Below are positions 44,715 through 54,513 of a stretch of 64,000 nucleotides of DNA, in pieces. A program made the position numbers and the translations under genes. The notes below the pieces were generated by a model. That model saw only the letters and a list, made by a program, of their open reading frames with translations. It was not told where the DNA came from and ran no database searches. Positions within the stretch are counted from its first letter, which is position 1. Every line of letters starts with the position of its first letter. Source of the DNA: Fimbriiglobus ruber (GTDB lineage Bacteria > Planctomycetota > Planctomycetia > Gemmatales > Gemmataceae); assembly GCF_002197845.1 (NCBI RefSeq), contig NZ_NIDE01000008.1, forward strand, positions 310,001-374,000. The letters are read 5' to 3'.

Positions 44715-46556
44715 ATGTCGGCGAGATCGTCGGGGTTCGGTCGCTTCTTGCGGGAAATCCGTGAACTGATTCAAACCGGACGAGTCTCCTGGCAGATGAT
44801 CCCGCACGGCCAGCGGTACGCGCTGTTCGGCGCCATAGCCATCATGGTGTTAAGCGGTTTGGCCAACACTGCCCTGCCACTCTTATCGGGCCACTTGGTC
44901 GACCGCGTCCAGTCTGGGATCGAGGGAAACGAGGAACGGGGGGCGATCTACGAGTCCGTCGCGGTCGTACTCGCGTCGATCGCCGGTCTAGTTCTCCTTC
45001 GCGAACTCCTCGGCGTGTTGCGGCGCTTCCTCGTCGAAAATACGTGTACGCGGATCGAGCAACACATGACGGTGAAAGTCGTTGCTCACCTCGTGCAGGT
45101 CGACCTGTCCAATTTTACCCACGAAAAAGTCGGCACGCTTCACGGGCGGGTCTTTCGAAGCGTCGGCGGCTTCATGCGGCTCCTGCGGTTGTCGTTCCTC
45201 GAATTCTTCCCGGCTGTCCTCGTCGGCCTGTTCGCCGTCACGGCCGCGATCATCAAACAGCCGTGGATCGGCCTGGCGATGCTCGGCGTTATTCCGACCT
45301 CGTTCGGGCTGACCGTCTGGCAAGTCATTTCGCAAAAGCGCGTCAGGCTCAAGCTCCTCCGTGTGAGCGAGGAAATGGACGGTACGGTCGTCGAGCAACT
45401 CGGTGGGTTGGACTACATCCGGGTGGCCAACACTCACGCGCGGGAAATCGACCGGGTCGCCAAGGCGGCGGAACAGAAGCGGGAGAAGGAAATCCGCCAC
45501 CACGTCGCCATGTCGTTCTTCGGCGCGGGCAAGGCCGTCCTCGAAGGGTTGTTCCACGTCGGCGTTTTGGCTCTGGCCGCGTACCTGGCGATCACCGGCG
45601 TCATCAGTTTCGGCGACATCCTGACGTTCTCCATGCTCTACTTGAGCGCCCTCGCGCCGCTCAACGAAGTTCACCGGGTGATCGACGAGGGCCACGAGGC
45701 CAGTCTGCGGGTTCTCGACCTGCGCGACCTGCTGGCCCTGCCGATGGATACGTCCTTCGACGCCGCCTCTTCGCACACACCGCCGCAGTCCCCTGGTAAC
45801 TCGGACAAACTGGCGGTCCGCGTCGAAGGGCTGTGCGTGGAGTACCGGTTACCAAACGGCGGACACCGGCGGGCGTTGAACGGCGTCGGGTTGGACGTCC
45901 GCGTCGGAGAAACGGTCGGCGTGGCCGGGAAGTCCGGCTGTGGCAAATCGACGTGGCTCAAGGTGTTGATGCGACTCCTCCACCCGGCTGACGGCCGCGT
46001 CTGGCTCAACGGGGTGCCGCTGGAAAACGTCTCCCGGGAAATGATCAGCCAGCTCATCGGGTACGTCGGACAGAACCCGTTCACGTTTTCGGGCACGATC
46101 GAAGATAACATCACCTACGGCGCGACGAAGTGGGAGCCCGGGGCGATCGAGCGGGCCGCCCGGATGGCCTGCATTCACGACGAAATCATGGCCATGCCGG
46201 GCGGATACCGGGCCGCCGTATCGGAGCGGGGGTCGAACCTGTCCGGCGGCCAGAAGCAGCGGCTCGCACTGGCCCGCATTTTCCTCCGCAACCCGCCGAT
46301 CCTGATCCTCGACGAGGCGACCAGCGCCCTCGACACGATCAGCGAACGGCAAGTCCAGAAGGCGATCGGGACGGCGAGCCGGGACCGGACGGTGATTATG
46401 GTGGCCCACCGGCTGAGTACGTTCGTCGACGCGGACCGAATCCTCGTGTTCGACGACGGGCGGATCATCGAAACCGGGGCGTATGCCGAATTGATCGAGA
46501 AAAATGGCTTGTTCGCCGAGTTGGTCCGCTGCGCGGAAATGAACGCGATGTCTTAA
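44715..46556 (+). CDS. ABC exporter, fused membrane and ATPase domains
   Basis: 613 residues. The N-terminal six-helix membrane domain (~35-330, with IAIMVLSGLANTALPLLSGH as TM1) is followed by an ATPase: Walker A GVAGKSGCGKSTW, Q-loop GYVGQNPFTFSG, signature NLSGGQKQRLAL, Walker B PILILDEATSALD and switch His in VAHRLSTF. It is a half-transporter that would act as a homodimer; family members export lipids, peptides or drugs. The start ATG 44715 has GAGAGG upstream and a hairpin (GGAGAAGCTGAG / CTCAACTTCTCC) just before it. IS701 begins two bases after the stop codon. Confidence 0.93.
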   Translation: MSARSSGFGRFLREIRELIQTGRVSWQMIPHGQRYALFGAIAIMVLSGLANTALPLLSGHLVDRVQSGIEGNEERGAIYESVAVVLASIAGLVLLRELLGVLRRFLVENTCTRIEQHMTVKVVAHLVQVDLSNFTHEKVGTLHGRVFRSVGGFMRLLRLSFLEFFPAVLVGLFAVTAAIIKQPWIGLAMLGVIPTSFGLTVWQVISQKRVRLKLLRVSEEMDGTVVEQLGGLDYIRVANTHAREIDRVAKAAEQKREKEIRHHVAMSFFGAGKAVLEGLFHVGVLALAAYLAITGVISFGDILTFSMLYLSALAPLNEVHRVIDEGHEASLRVLDLRDLLALPMDTSFDAASSHTPPQSPGNSDKLAVRVEGLCVEYRLPNGGHRRALNGVGLDVRVGETVGVAGKSGCGKSTWLKVLMRLLHPADGRVWLNGVPLENVSREMISQLIGYVGQNPFTFSGTIEDNITYGATKWEPGAIERAARMACIHDEIMAMPGGYRAAVSERGSNLSGGQKQRLALARIFLRNPPILILDEATSALDTISERQVQKAIGTASRDRTVIMVAHRLSTFVDADRILVFDDGRIIETGAYAELIEKNGLFAELVRCAEMNAMS

Positions 46557-46557
46557 G

Positions 46558-48231
46558 TAGTTGGACAGCGCCACTTTTTCGGTGGCAACGTCATTATGCC
46601 AGTAAAGACAAGGCATTGAGTACAAATTAGCCATCCGACGGAGGCAGGCAACTTCGGATCCTGTCGGGGTCGATGCCAAGCTCTTTCAACCGCTTCTTTC
46701 GCGTTTTCGTGTGCGACAGACACGCCTGTTTCCGGCGCTTTTCGTAGTACCGCTGCTCGTTCAGTTCCTTCTGCAGACGCTCGGTTTTGCTCGTCGGCGT
46801 CGTTGTGGCTTGCAACCACGCGTTGACCGCTCGCCGCACGGCCTCCACCGAGAGTGGTTCCAACGAATCGTCGCGGGCGTTCTGAGCCGCGAACGTCTGC
46901 CGTAACCGGGCACAGAACAACTGACTCAGTTGCGTCAGGTAAAAATGACGATGCACGCACCGCCAACCGCGTACCTCGTAATGATCCAAGCCCAATTCCT
47001 CCTTGGCCTGGCGAAAGCAATCCTCCACCGACCAGCGACTCACCGCCACGCGCAGCAGGAACCGCAAGGAAATCCCCGGGTCTCCCGGCACGCGGTTCGA
47101 TACGAAGTATTTCACGTCCCCGGTCACGACGTTCCGGATCACCATCAGGCACTGCCGACGACTCGGTAAGCCGTCGTCGGCTTTCCGCCCGAACGCCGCC
47201 CATTTCACCTCCCAGACTTCCGGGCCACGGGTGGTATCCTTGACCCGATAACGCCGCCAGGCCTGTCGGCGAAACACCGGCGAATACCGCAGCAGATTTC
47301 CCACCTCGCACGACGAGGCCTTCGCCGCCAACCGCGGGTACGTTTTCGGGCGGCCCCGACGTGGGCGGGTCGGTCCCTTCCGAAGCACCCGCGGTTTCGT
47401 CATCCAACCGTGGAAATTCGTCGGCACTTCGGCCACGAACACCTGACCGCGTTGGTCCAGGCCATCCAGAAACGCCGACGTGCGTCCGTACAACTCATCA
47501 CACGTCCAGGCGCGGACGCGGACGCCGTTGGCCCGCGCGCGGTCGACCAGAGCGAGGGCGATTTCCGGTTTGGTGCGAAAGACCACCGCGTCCGGGACGT
47601 AGTGTTTTTTCGGCCCGTGGGATCCTCCGCCCAGTCCTGGGGGAGATAGAGTTCGCCATCGAGCAAGCAGCGAAACCCGGGGGTGGTGTAGCTCAGATGA
47701 ACCCCGACCACTCCGTTCTCGACCTTGCCACGACTTCCCAACCACTGTCGCGTTACGCCGACGGTGTGATGACCGCTCTTGGCGGTTCCCGATTCATCAA
47801 TGCAGCCAATCGCTTCGGGATGCGCATGTTCGTGGGCGATGAGTTGTTGGCAGCGGTCGCGAAGAGCGGGGCCGTCCCACCGGATCGATTCGAGCAAACG
47901 CTGAAGCGTTCGCGGTTTCGTACCGAATTTCAGGGCCATGGTTTCCGCGGTCTTGCGCCCCAGATCCGAGAGTAATCCCTGGACATAGACGCAACCCAGA
48001 GCGAACCCTGGCCGGGAACGAAAGCAGTCGCGGAAGAGTCCGAGAAAGGCGTGGAGTTCCTTGCCGATCCGTCGGATTTGGGGGAATGTCATCATGACGA
48101 TCCTTCGTGGTTCCGTAAGGAACTTTTTTGCACACGGAGGATCGTCACCTTTTCGATTCTTTGCAAGCCGAACTACATATTCCGCAACAGCTTGCCTCGA
48201 TTACTACCCAAAAAGTGGCGCTGCCCAACTA
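46558..48231 (-). mobile_element. IS701-family element, second copy type
   Basis: About 1.67 kb. The inverted ends are TAGTTGGACAGCGCCACTTTTT (46558-46579) and the complement of TAGTTGGGCAGCGCCACTTTTT (48210-48231), one mismatch in 22. No clean target duplication is seen. It lies directly after the ABC exporter stop codon. It differs from the IS701 at 4864 in both sequence and ends. Confidence 0.85.
46627..48095 (-). pseudogene. IS701-family transposase in two frames
   Basis: From ATG 48095 (MMTFPQIRRIGKELHAF) the N-terminal part shows VYVQGLLSDLGRKTAETMA, the first Asp in GCIDESGTAKSGHHTVGV and GKVENGVVGVHLSYTTPG. At 47604-47610 (A_AAA_AAC on the minus strand) the continuing protein moves to the -1 frame: HYVPDAVVFRTKPEIALALV, then LVDRARANGVRVRAWTCDEL and the Glu region SRWSVEDCFRQAKEELGL, ending at 46627. 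The joined protein is about 490 residues. The slippery heptamer could allow slippage, but a shift inside the DDE domain is more likely a one-base loss. Confidence 0.8.
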
Positions 48232-48368
48232 AGGACGGCCGAATAATTCCCCAGCGTTTTGGTCCAAGTTCATCCAGCGCCCGCGTCGAATGTGCCACTC
48301 GTCCGACTCTGGCTAGTGGGTGACACCTCTTTGTGTTCTGGGTTCGTCCCGCATGCCGGACATTGTGC

Positions 48369-48599
48369 CTACACGGGATTGGCGGCGAGGTACTCGGTTA
48401 ATCTGTTGTTCAGCTCGACAATGAATTCGTAGGTCTGTCTCTGGCGCACTCCCGACTTGTAACAGGCCACGGCATCAGCCGCACTGCGGAAGGCGGTCGC
48501 GAACACGCCGATGACCGACAGGAACTCGCCGCCGTGATTGATTCGGGAATCCAGAACGCCAAACCACATGGGTAGCTCGAATTCGTCGCTGCTCGGCAT
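48369..48599 (-). CDS. small hypothetical protein, paralogue of the gene at 51446
   Basis: 76 residues from ATG 48599 (MPSSDEFELPMWFGVLDSRI). The frame extends to 48677 only because the IS630 element begins upstream. Its C-terminal half (TAFRSAADA ... TYEFIVELNNRLTEYLAANP) resembles that of the gene at 51446-51685 (DAFQSADAE ... IYLLLVHINREMKQFLNDNP). Before the insertion the two genes were adjacent in the same direction, with the upstream gene's stop overlapping this gene's ribosome binding region. Function unknown; small, soluble, possibly paired. Confidence 0.6.
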   Translation of the reverse strand: MPSSDEFELPMWFGVLDSRINHGGEFLSVIGVFATAFRSAADAVACYKSGVRQRQTYEFIVELNNRLTEYLAANPV

Positions 48600-49197
48600 T
48601 CCTAGTGGGTCACTTGGGTCGAGCATATCCATTCGCGGCCTGGTATAATTGTTGTAATCGCCCGAAAGGGTCCCCATGCCGCGCCGTCAGAAGAACCCCT
48701 CCGCCCGCTGACCGCCGAAGAACGGGCGGAACTCACAGCGCTCAGCCATGCCCACTCGGCCCCGGCCATAGAGGTAACCCGTGCAACGCTTCTTCTGCTC
48801 GTGAGTGGTGGGCAAGCGTATCAGTGTGCGGCCGACACGGTCGGTCGCAAGAGCGGAGATGCAGTCGCCCACTTGGTCGCCCGATTCAACACGGACGGTT
48901 TGGCCGCCGTCACGCCCCGACACGGAGGCGGACGTGTATCGATCGACGACGCGGACGCCCGGAACCGCATCTTGCGAGAAGCACGGCGAACGCCGACCCC
49001 ACAACACGATGGGACCGCGACGTGGTCGTTGACCCTGTTGCGTAAGGCACTGCGGACCGCCCCCGATGGGCTCCCGCGGGTGTCGACGTACACCATCTGG
49101 CGGGTTCGGCATGACGCCAAGTTTACCTTCCAGCGAACCCGCACCTGGTGTCCCACGGGTCAGGCGATCCGTAAACGCAAAGCGGGGGTGGTGACGG

Positions 49198-50640
49198 TAC
49201 CGCTGTCACTATTGACTTTTGATGCGTCGTTGTTCGAGAACGCGGGCGGTCGCAGTGTGCGAGCCCTTGGGGGCTTTGGGCGTCTTGGGTCGCGCCTTGC
49301 GATGACCGCGTTTGCTCTTCGCATACCGCCCGTCAGTCAACCGGCGGGCCAACGTCTTGACCCACGCCCGCAACCGCTCCACCGTCCACGCGGGCGTGGG
49401 CATGTCGGGGTTCCCGTTCAGCGCGGTGGCGACACCCGCGGCGAACGAACGCACCTCGTGCCCCAACAGGACTGGGGACACCGGGTCCGGAATCGGCTCG
49501 CCCGACGCCACCGCGTGGTGCTCGGCTGCCCGTCGGACAACCTGCAAGAGGTTGTACACGGCGACCGCCAACCCGAACGCGAACAACGCGGCCTTCGGGT
49601 ACGCGAGCGTGTCGACCTCCCCGCGCAACCCGTCGGCCAATTCCTGGAACGCGACTTCGATCGTTCGCCGACGCAGGTACGTGGCCGCCACGTCCGGAGC
49701 CGGCAGGGTCTCGGCCGGGACATCGGTCAGTACTCCCACGACGGTGATCCCCTCCCGCGTCGGCTGACACAGTTCGATCTCGACGAGTCGGAGGACGAGA
49801 GCCGTCTGGGCGTATTGCACCCGCGTCTCGTACACCCGTCCGGTCGGGACCAACCCGTGGTCGATCCGGTCGCCGACCGGGGTCAACCCGACCCCACCGT
49901 GGTGGCGTACGACGGACGCCGCCCCCCGGGCCTGAACGCCCGTGAGGAACCCTTCGGTGCAGAACGAGCTGTCCGCAATGACCACATCCCCGGGCTCGAA
50001 TGCCGGCATCAATTGGGCGTGCAGGGCCCGCTCGTTCGCATGCCCGTCCTCGTGCAACAGGATGCGGACGAACACGCCGGTCGCTTGGTCCCGGAGAACG
50101 ATCGCCTGACCCGGGAGGGGAGCCGGCCGGCCAGCCAGGTCGGCCAACCGGTTCTGCGTCGCGGCCAAGTGATTCCCATCCAGAGTTCGGAACCGGAGGG
50201 GTCCGGTGGCCGGGGTGTCGAACAGTGGGCCGACGCGATCGGCGACGGCCCCGACGAGTGCGGCGACGGCGGCCGGCGGGGTCCGGTCGAGTCGCTCGTA
50301 GACGCACTTGAGTGTCGCCACGGCGTGCATGTGGGTCGCCTGTCGGTACGAGTGCCGAACCGAGGTCGCGGACCCGAAGACGACGGGCAATAGGATCTCC
50401 ACCAGATCCGCGAACGCGAGTTGGCGGGGGTTCGGGGACGCCGGCAGGTGGGGGGCGGCCGTTTGATCCAGGAACTCCGGGGACATACAGCTCTGGATCA
50501 GACCGTGGATCAAGACGGCAGCCGGAGCCTGTTCGACGAATCGCTGGTAGATGGCGGCCGCATCCATGCGGAACTCCGGGAAGTGTCTGGGTTTACTTCA
50601 CCCACGAGTCTACCAGAAAAAGTCAATAGTGACAGCGGTA
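49198..50640 (-). mobile_element. IS4-family element nested in the IS630 element
   Basis: 1,443 bp. The inverted ends match perfectly over 23 bp, starting TACCGCTGTCACTATTGACT (49198; complement to 50640). An 11-bp target duplication GGTGGTGACGG lies at 49187-49197 and 50641-50651, in the 10-13 bp range of IS4-type elements. It was inserted in the IS630 transposase gene, so it came later. Confidence 0.95.
49209..50567 (-). CDS. IS4-family transposase
   Basis: 452 residues from ATG 50567 ([20 protein letters not shown]). DDE core: first Asp in [16 protein letters not shown], second in [16 protein letters not shown], and the YREK-like segment with Glu in [20 protein letters not shown] basic tail ([18 protein letters not shown]) ends the protein. 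The frame is complete and the element has perfect ends, so it is likely active. It is the most recent arrival in this cluster. Confidence 0.9.
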   Translation of the reverse strand: MDAAAIYQRFVEQAPAAVLIHGLIQSCMSPEFLDQTAAPHLPASPNPRQLAFADLVEILLPVVFGSATSVRHSYRQATHMHAVATLKCVYERLDRTPPAAVAALVGAVADRVGPLFDTPATGPLRFRTLDGNHLAATQNRLADLAGRPAPLPGQAIVLRDQATGVFVRILLHEDGHANERALHAQLMPAFEPGDVVIADSSFCTEGFLTGVQARGAASVVRHHGGVGLTPVGDRIDHGLVPTGRVYETRVQYAQTALVLRLVEIELCQPTREGITVVGVLTDVPAETLPAPDVAATYLRRRTIEVAFQELADGLRGEVDTLAYPKAALFAFGLAVAVYNLLQVVRRAAEHHAVASGEPIPDPVSPVLLGHEVRSFAAGVATALNGNPDMPTPAWTVERLRAWVKTLARRLTDGRYAKSKRGHRKARPKTPKAPKGSHTATARVLEQRRIKSQ

Positions 50641-51445
50641 GGTGGTGACGGTCACCGACCCGGAAACCGAGTCGAAAAAAAAGTGATCGAGGACGCCGAC
50701 ACCGTGGGCCAGTCGCTGGGTCTGGAGGTGTGGTGCGAGGACGAGGCCGGCCCGTTCCAGGCGATCCCCCAGCCCGGAGCGTCGTGGCAGCCGGAGGGCA
50801 GTCCCGCGAGACAACCACACGAATACATTCGCAACGGCACCGCCAAGATACTGACACTCTTCCACCCGGCGGATGGGCGGGTCCGGATCCAGGGGACAAC
50901 GACCTGTCCCAATACGGTGTTGCACCCATGGCTGGAGAGGGAGCGGACGGCCATTCTGGCCGCCTTGCCTCCACTGCTGCCGACGGTAGATCCGTCACGG
51001 GCCGCATGGGAACGATGGCTACGAGGGCTCCAGCAGCCGATCACGTTGCCGGCCGTCTTGCCGCCGCTGAGGGTCTTGTTGGTGCTGGACAATTTGGCCG
51101 GCCACAAGAGCGTGGCATTAGTGTTGTGGTTATTCGCTCATGGAATTATGCCCTTGTACACCCCCGTCAGCGGATCGTGGCTGAACATGGCCGAGAGTAT
51201 CCGGAGGGTATTAAAAAGTCGCGCCCTGGCCGGTCAAGATCCGACGAGTCCGTCCGAGATCATCCAGTGGTTTGAGGAGGTGGCGGCGCACTGGAACGCG
51301 AACCCGACACCGTTTGTCTGGGGCGGAAAGAGGGCCGCTCGACGGAAGCGACAACGCGACCGCAGTCACAGACTGGGTGGCTCCGGAGCAACGACCCGGC
51401 GGCCACTGCGCAGCCCGAAAGGCCACGCGCGACCCAAGTGACCCA

Positions 51446-51685
51446 CTAGCTCCCGATGGGGTTGTCGTTCAAGAACTGCTTCATTTCCCGGTTGATGTGG
51501 ACCAACAGGAGGTAGATGCCGTGCCGATCTTCTTCCGCGTCGGCGGATTGGAAGGCGTCTCCGGCGAAGTCGAAGTGGTTCACGTAGATGTCGAATTTGT
51601 CTAAAAACCCGTCGCCTCGCGCAAGGTGCGCCGCCAATTCGCGTTTCCGTTCGTCCAGATCAAAGCCATTTCTCTCGTTGCGCAT
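51446..51685 (-). CDS. small hypothetical protein, paralogue of the gene at 48369
   Basis: 79 residues from ATG 51685 (MRNERNGFDLDERKRELAAH). The stop TAG at 51446-51448 uses the TA at the IS630 border; the same stop existed before insertion. Acidic and helical, with FDIYVNHFDFAGDAFQSADA and a C-terminal HINREMKQFLNDNPIGS that resembles the end of the protein at 48369-48599. No family recognised. The two were neighbours until IS630 separated them. Confidence 0.6.
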   Translation of the reverse strand: MRNERNGFDLDERKRELAAHLARGDGFLDKFDIYVNHFDFAGDAFQSADAEEDRHGIYLLLVHINREMKQFLNDNPIGS

Positions 51686-51901
51686 TGCCGATTCCCCCCC
51701 CGAAACCCAAAAAAGTAAAACCGCCTCGGCTGGCGGTTGGGCGAGTGGGCGATGTCATCGTCGGTATCGGCATTTTAACCGCGAAAATCCATTAAAGCGT
51801 CACGTAACCTCCGTCATCGAATTTCCGGGTTCCCCCCGGAGACGCATTCACATTTGGTTGAGGGGACATGAGCCCAGACTTACGTCTCCCTCCCGCGCCG
51901 A

Positions 51902-53456
51902 GAGCGTGTGAATAAATCGGGCTAATTTCATTCAAGCGCTGGTCGTAGCTAATGAAATGCGCTAGATCCTTTTTATGAGTACGCCATCCCCTCCCGCGCC
52001 GCGCCTCCGTCTGGCCCAGCGCGATCAAATGCAGATCGACGAACGGTCGTTGAATCAACTGCTCCAACCCGATGACCACGCCCGCGTGATCTGGGCGTAT
52101 GTCGCGCAACTCGATCTGTCGCCGCTGCTCGTACGCATCAAGGCCGTTCACGGCCATGCCGGGTCCCCTCCGATCGACCCCCGCATCTCCTTGAGCTTGT
52201 GGATACTGGCGACCACCCACGGCGTTGGCAGCGCGCGGGAACTCGACCGACTGACCGCAACGCACCTGTCCTACCAATGGCTCTGCGGGGGCGTATCGGT
52301 CAACTATCACACCCTGTCGGATTTCCGCAGCCTCCACGGCGAGTTCCTCGACGGATTGCTGACCCAGACCGTGGCCACGTTGGTGAACGAAGGATTGGTC
52401 CCACTCCACGAAGTCGCTCAGGATGGGGTGCGGGTGCGGGCCCACGCGGGGGCCAACACGTTCCGGCGCGAGGCGTCGCTCCAGGAATGCTTGGCGCAGG
52501 CGCAGGCGCAGGTCGAGACGTTGCGTGGCCAGGTGGACGACGACGCGGGGGCGGCGAGCCGTCGGCAACAGGCGGCGCGGGAACGCGCCGCACGGGAACG
52601 GCAGGAGCGCATCGAGGACGCGTTGGCACAACGGCAGGAATGGGCGGATCGGCAGCGGGAGATGATCGCGGAGAAGGGGGCCAAGCGGAAGGAACCGCGG
52701 GCCTCGACGACCGACCCGGACGCCCGCACGCTGCGGATGGGAGATGGGGGCACCCGTCCGGCGTTCAACATCCAGTACGCGACCGATACGGACAGCGGCA
52801 TCGTGGTAGCGGTCGACGTGGGGAATGTGGGGTCCGATAGCGGCCAGATGCTGCCGATGGTCGAGCAGATCGACGAGCGGTACGAGCAGAAGCCGGCGCG
52901 GATGCTGGTCGACGGGGACTTCGCGACGCTCGCGGACATTGAGGCGGTGCAGACGCAGCACGGGATTGATGTCTATGCCCCGGTGCGGAACGCGGCGACC
53001 GAGCAAGCCAAAGGGAACGACCCGTATCGGCCCAAGCGGAACGACACACGGGGCGTCGCGACCTGGCGGGTCCGCATGGGGACGGAGGAAGCCAAAGCGA
53101 TCTATAAGCGACGGGCTTCGACGGCCGAGTGGGTGAATGCGCGGGTGCGGAACAACGGATTACAACAATTGTTGGTCCGAGGGTTGAAAAAAGTGCGGGC
53201 GACCGCGTTGCTCCACGCGCTGACGAGCAATTTGATGCCGACCATGCTGCTGCGAGCCCGGCGCGCGGCGGCGTGAGAGAGCCGGAGAGTGGGCGGAGGG
53301 CGAAAAACCGGCGATCGCGGTCCGAATTGTTAGGGCGATTGGGACCGATTGCCATGATCCGACCGGGAACAGGAGGGGTGTTCGGGAAAACGGGCTTCTA
53401 AAAATTCCTCCGGAATTTATCGGGAGAGCACGCTCCAGCGAATTTTTCACACGCTC
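51902..53456 (+). mobile_element. IS1182-family element
   Basis: The ends are GAGCGTGTGAATAAAT (51902-51917) and the complement of GAGCGTGTGAAAAATT (53441-53456). CGA flanks both sides (51899-51901 and 53457-53459), a possible 3-bp duplication. The limits are approximate to a few bases. Confidence 0.75.
51975..53276 (+). CDS. IS1182-family transposase
   Basis: 433 residues. N-terminal LDLSPLLVRIKAVHGHAGSP and YQWLCGGVSVNYHTLSDFRS with HEVAQDGVRVRAHAGANTFR (first Asp), a long charged coiled-coil insert (~165-245, ARERAARERQERIEDALAQR), the second Asp in ARMLVDGDFATLADIEAV, and the Glu in RRASTAEWVNARVRNNGLQQ. This is the IS1182 layout. The frame is complete. The opposite-strand open frame over the same region is a shadow. 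Start at ATG 51975. Confidence 0.92.
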   Translation: MSTPSPPAPRLRLAQRDQMQIDERSLNQLLQPDDHARVIWAYVAQLDLSPLLVRIKAVHGHAGSPPIDPRISLSLWILATTHGVGSARELDRLTATHLSYQWLCGGVSVNYHTLSDFRSLHGEFLDGLLTQTVATLVNEGLVPLHEVAQDGVRVRAHAGANTFRREASLQECLAQAQAQVETLRGQVDDDAGAASRRQQAARERAARERQERIEDALAQRQEWADRQREMIAEKGAKRKEPRASTTDPDARTLRMGDGGTRPAFNIQYATDTDSGIVVAVDVGNVGSDSGQMLPMVEQIDERYEQKPARMLVDGDFATLADIEAVQTQHGIDVYAPVRNAATEQAKGNDPYRPKRNDTRGVATWRVRMGTEEAKAIYKRRASTAEWVNARVRNNGLQQLLVRGLKKVRATALLHALTSNLMPTMLLRARRAAA

Positions 53457-53509
53457 CGAGCGCGGAGGAAGATAAGATCGAGAGGATCGTGACTTCCCCA
53501 AAACGCACA

Positions 53510-53535
53510 CACCCGGCCCTTTTCAGGACCGGGTG
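53510..53535. terminator. hairpin terminator after the small secreted protein gene
   Basis: CACCCGGCCCTTTTCAGGAC and the closing CGGGTG form an imperfect stem (ACCCGG / CCGGGT) with a 10-14 nt loop. It lies about 30 bp beyond the stop of the minus-strand gene at 53566. Confidence 0.6.
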
Positions 53536-53565
53536 CGCGGGTCGCCCTTCAACGACAGGGGGCGG

Positions 53566-54138
53566 CTAGTATTTCGTCAGTTCGAGCAGCGTGTCCCGTT
53601 GGGTGTCCGGGTTCGGGCCGACGTACAGGTGGAGGTGGTCCTTGTCGATGTACACGACCTGGACCCGCTTCTTCTGGAGGTACGTCGGGAACGGCTGGGA
53701 CGACTGAATCGTTTCGTCGTAGTACACCGCACACTCCCAGTGGCAGTGGTGCAGTTGGGCCATGCCGACGAGCGGGAAGAAGCGCGGCGGGTCGATCTTG
53801 TCGACGATCCGGCTCTTCGTGATCACGATGTTGTCCCAGAACTCTTCGTACACGAACGGCACGCCGCGGGGCCGCTTGGGCAGCGACCGCATGACTTCGC
53901 GGTCGGCCGGCGGGTCTTCACACAACGGGGCCGGGTACCCGTCCCGGATCGGCGGCATGATCGGCGTGCGGTGGTCGTCCTTGTGCAGGTACTTTTCTTC
54001 CATCCGCTGGGCCACCCACGGCTGCGTGGGAGCCGCCCCGGTCGCGAGGAACGCGAACGGCACACACCCGCCCGCGCTCGCGGCGGCGGGCAGCACGGCG
54101 GCCGCCAACAGCCAAACTTTACACCGATTCCACGACAT
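53566..54138 (-). CDS. secreted protein of unknown function, 190 residues
   Basis: From ATG 54138 (MSWNRCKVWLLAAAVLPAAA), a clear signal peptide ending near ASAGGC, which could be a lipobox-like site. The body has the repeated aromatic/His-rich segments KYLHKDDHRTPIMPP and VGMAQLHHCHWECAVYYDET, and a C-terminal VQVVYIDKDHLHLYVGPNPD. No family recognised. AGGGGG lies upstream of the start. A hairpin (CCGAACTCC / GGAGTTCGG, 54219-54244) lies in the 5' region and may influence expression. The longer frame to 54393 is not supported. Confidence 0.75.
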   Translation of the reverse strand: MSWNRCKVWLLAAAVLPAAASAGGCVPFAFLATGAAPTQPWVAQRMEEKYLHKDDHRTPIMPPIRDGYPAPLCEDPPADREVMRSLPKRPRGVPFVYEEFWDNIVITKSRIVDKIDPPRFFPLVGMAQLHHCHWECAVYYDETIQSSQPFPTYLQKKRVQVVYIDKDHLHLYVGPNPDTQRDTLLELTKY

Positions 54139-54513
54139 GACTTCCCCCTGCGTGCTGAAGGCGGCTCCAACTTGTCCACTGCGGCGACGACCGGGAAGTT
54201 CCCCCCAACCCGGCCGAACCGAACTCCTGAAGGGGGGAGTTCGGGACGGTTGAACCGCGCCTTCCGTGGCTACGTCCTGTATCGGTAGTCCGGTGGGGCG
54301 AGTTAAATGAAATCCTCCCAACTTGTGGACGATCGCGCTGATTTCGTGACCGCGCGAGGCTGATTCCGGCACACCAGTGCTTAGAATGCACAAACTGCGG
54401 AACCTGGGACTGGTACTGATTCACCGATCCGCCGCCGTTTTGTGGTGACACACTTCACTCGTGACGAAACAGCCCGCGGCCCGACCCCAACCCCTTTTTC
54501 GGACTCCACCCAA
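54139..54513. other. intergenic region between divergent genes
   Basis: 375 bp between the small secreted protein gene and the PduO-type gene. Apart from the hairpin at 54219-54244 and ordinary GC-rich sequence I see no gene or repeat. Promoters for both genes must lie here. Confidence 0.5.

Larger units (their letters stand above)
48676..51441 (+). pseudogene. IS630-family transposase, interrupted by IS4 and by frame breaks
   Basis: ATG 48676 follows AAAGGG ([11 protein letters not shown]). One base is missing near 48707, after which [20 protein letters not shown] continues with the HTH region ([17 protein letters not shown]) up to [10 protein letters not shown], where IS4 is inserted at 49198. 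Joining at 50652 continues [10 protein letters not shown]. There a -1 shift on A_AAA_AAG (50677-50683) leads to the DDE part: [14 protein letters not shown], Asp in [14 protein letters not shown], Asp in [16 protein letters not shown], Glu in [15 protein letters not shown], to 51441. IS630 elements with programmed -1 frameshifts are known, so the last break may be native; the other two are damage. Confidence 0.85.
48605..51446 (+). mobile_element. IS630-family element carrying a nested IS4 element
   Basis: The ends are CTAGTGGGTCACTTGGGTCG (48602-48621) and its exact complement (51430-51449), with the TA target duplication at 48603-48604 and 51447-51448. Without the nested IS4 (49198-50640 plus one 11-bp repeat) the element is about 1.4 kb, a normal length. 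A TATAAT at 48644-48649 may be its promoter. Confidence 0.9.

Noticed and set aside
51792-53006. 404-codon open frame opposite the IS1182 transposase
   Set aside because: Arg/Pro-rich shadow frame; the plus-strand frame has the transposase motifs and a normal length.
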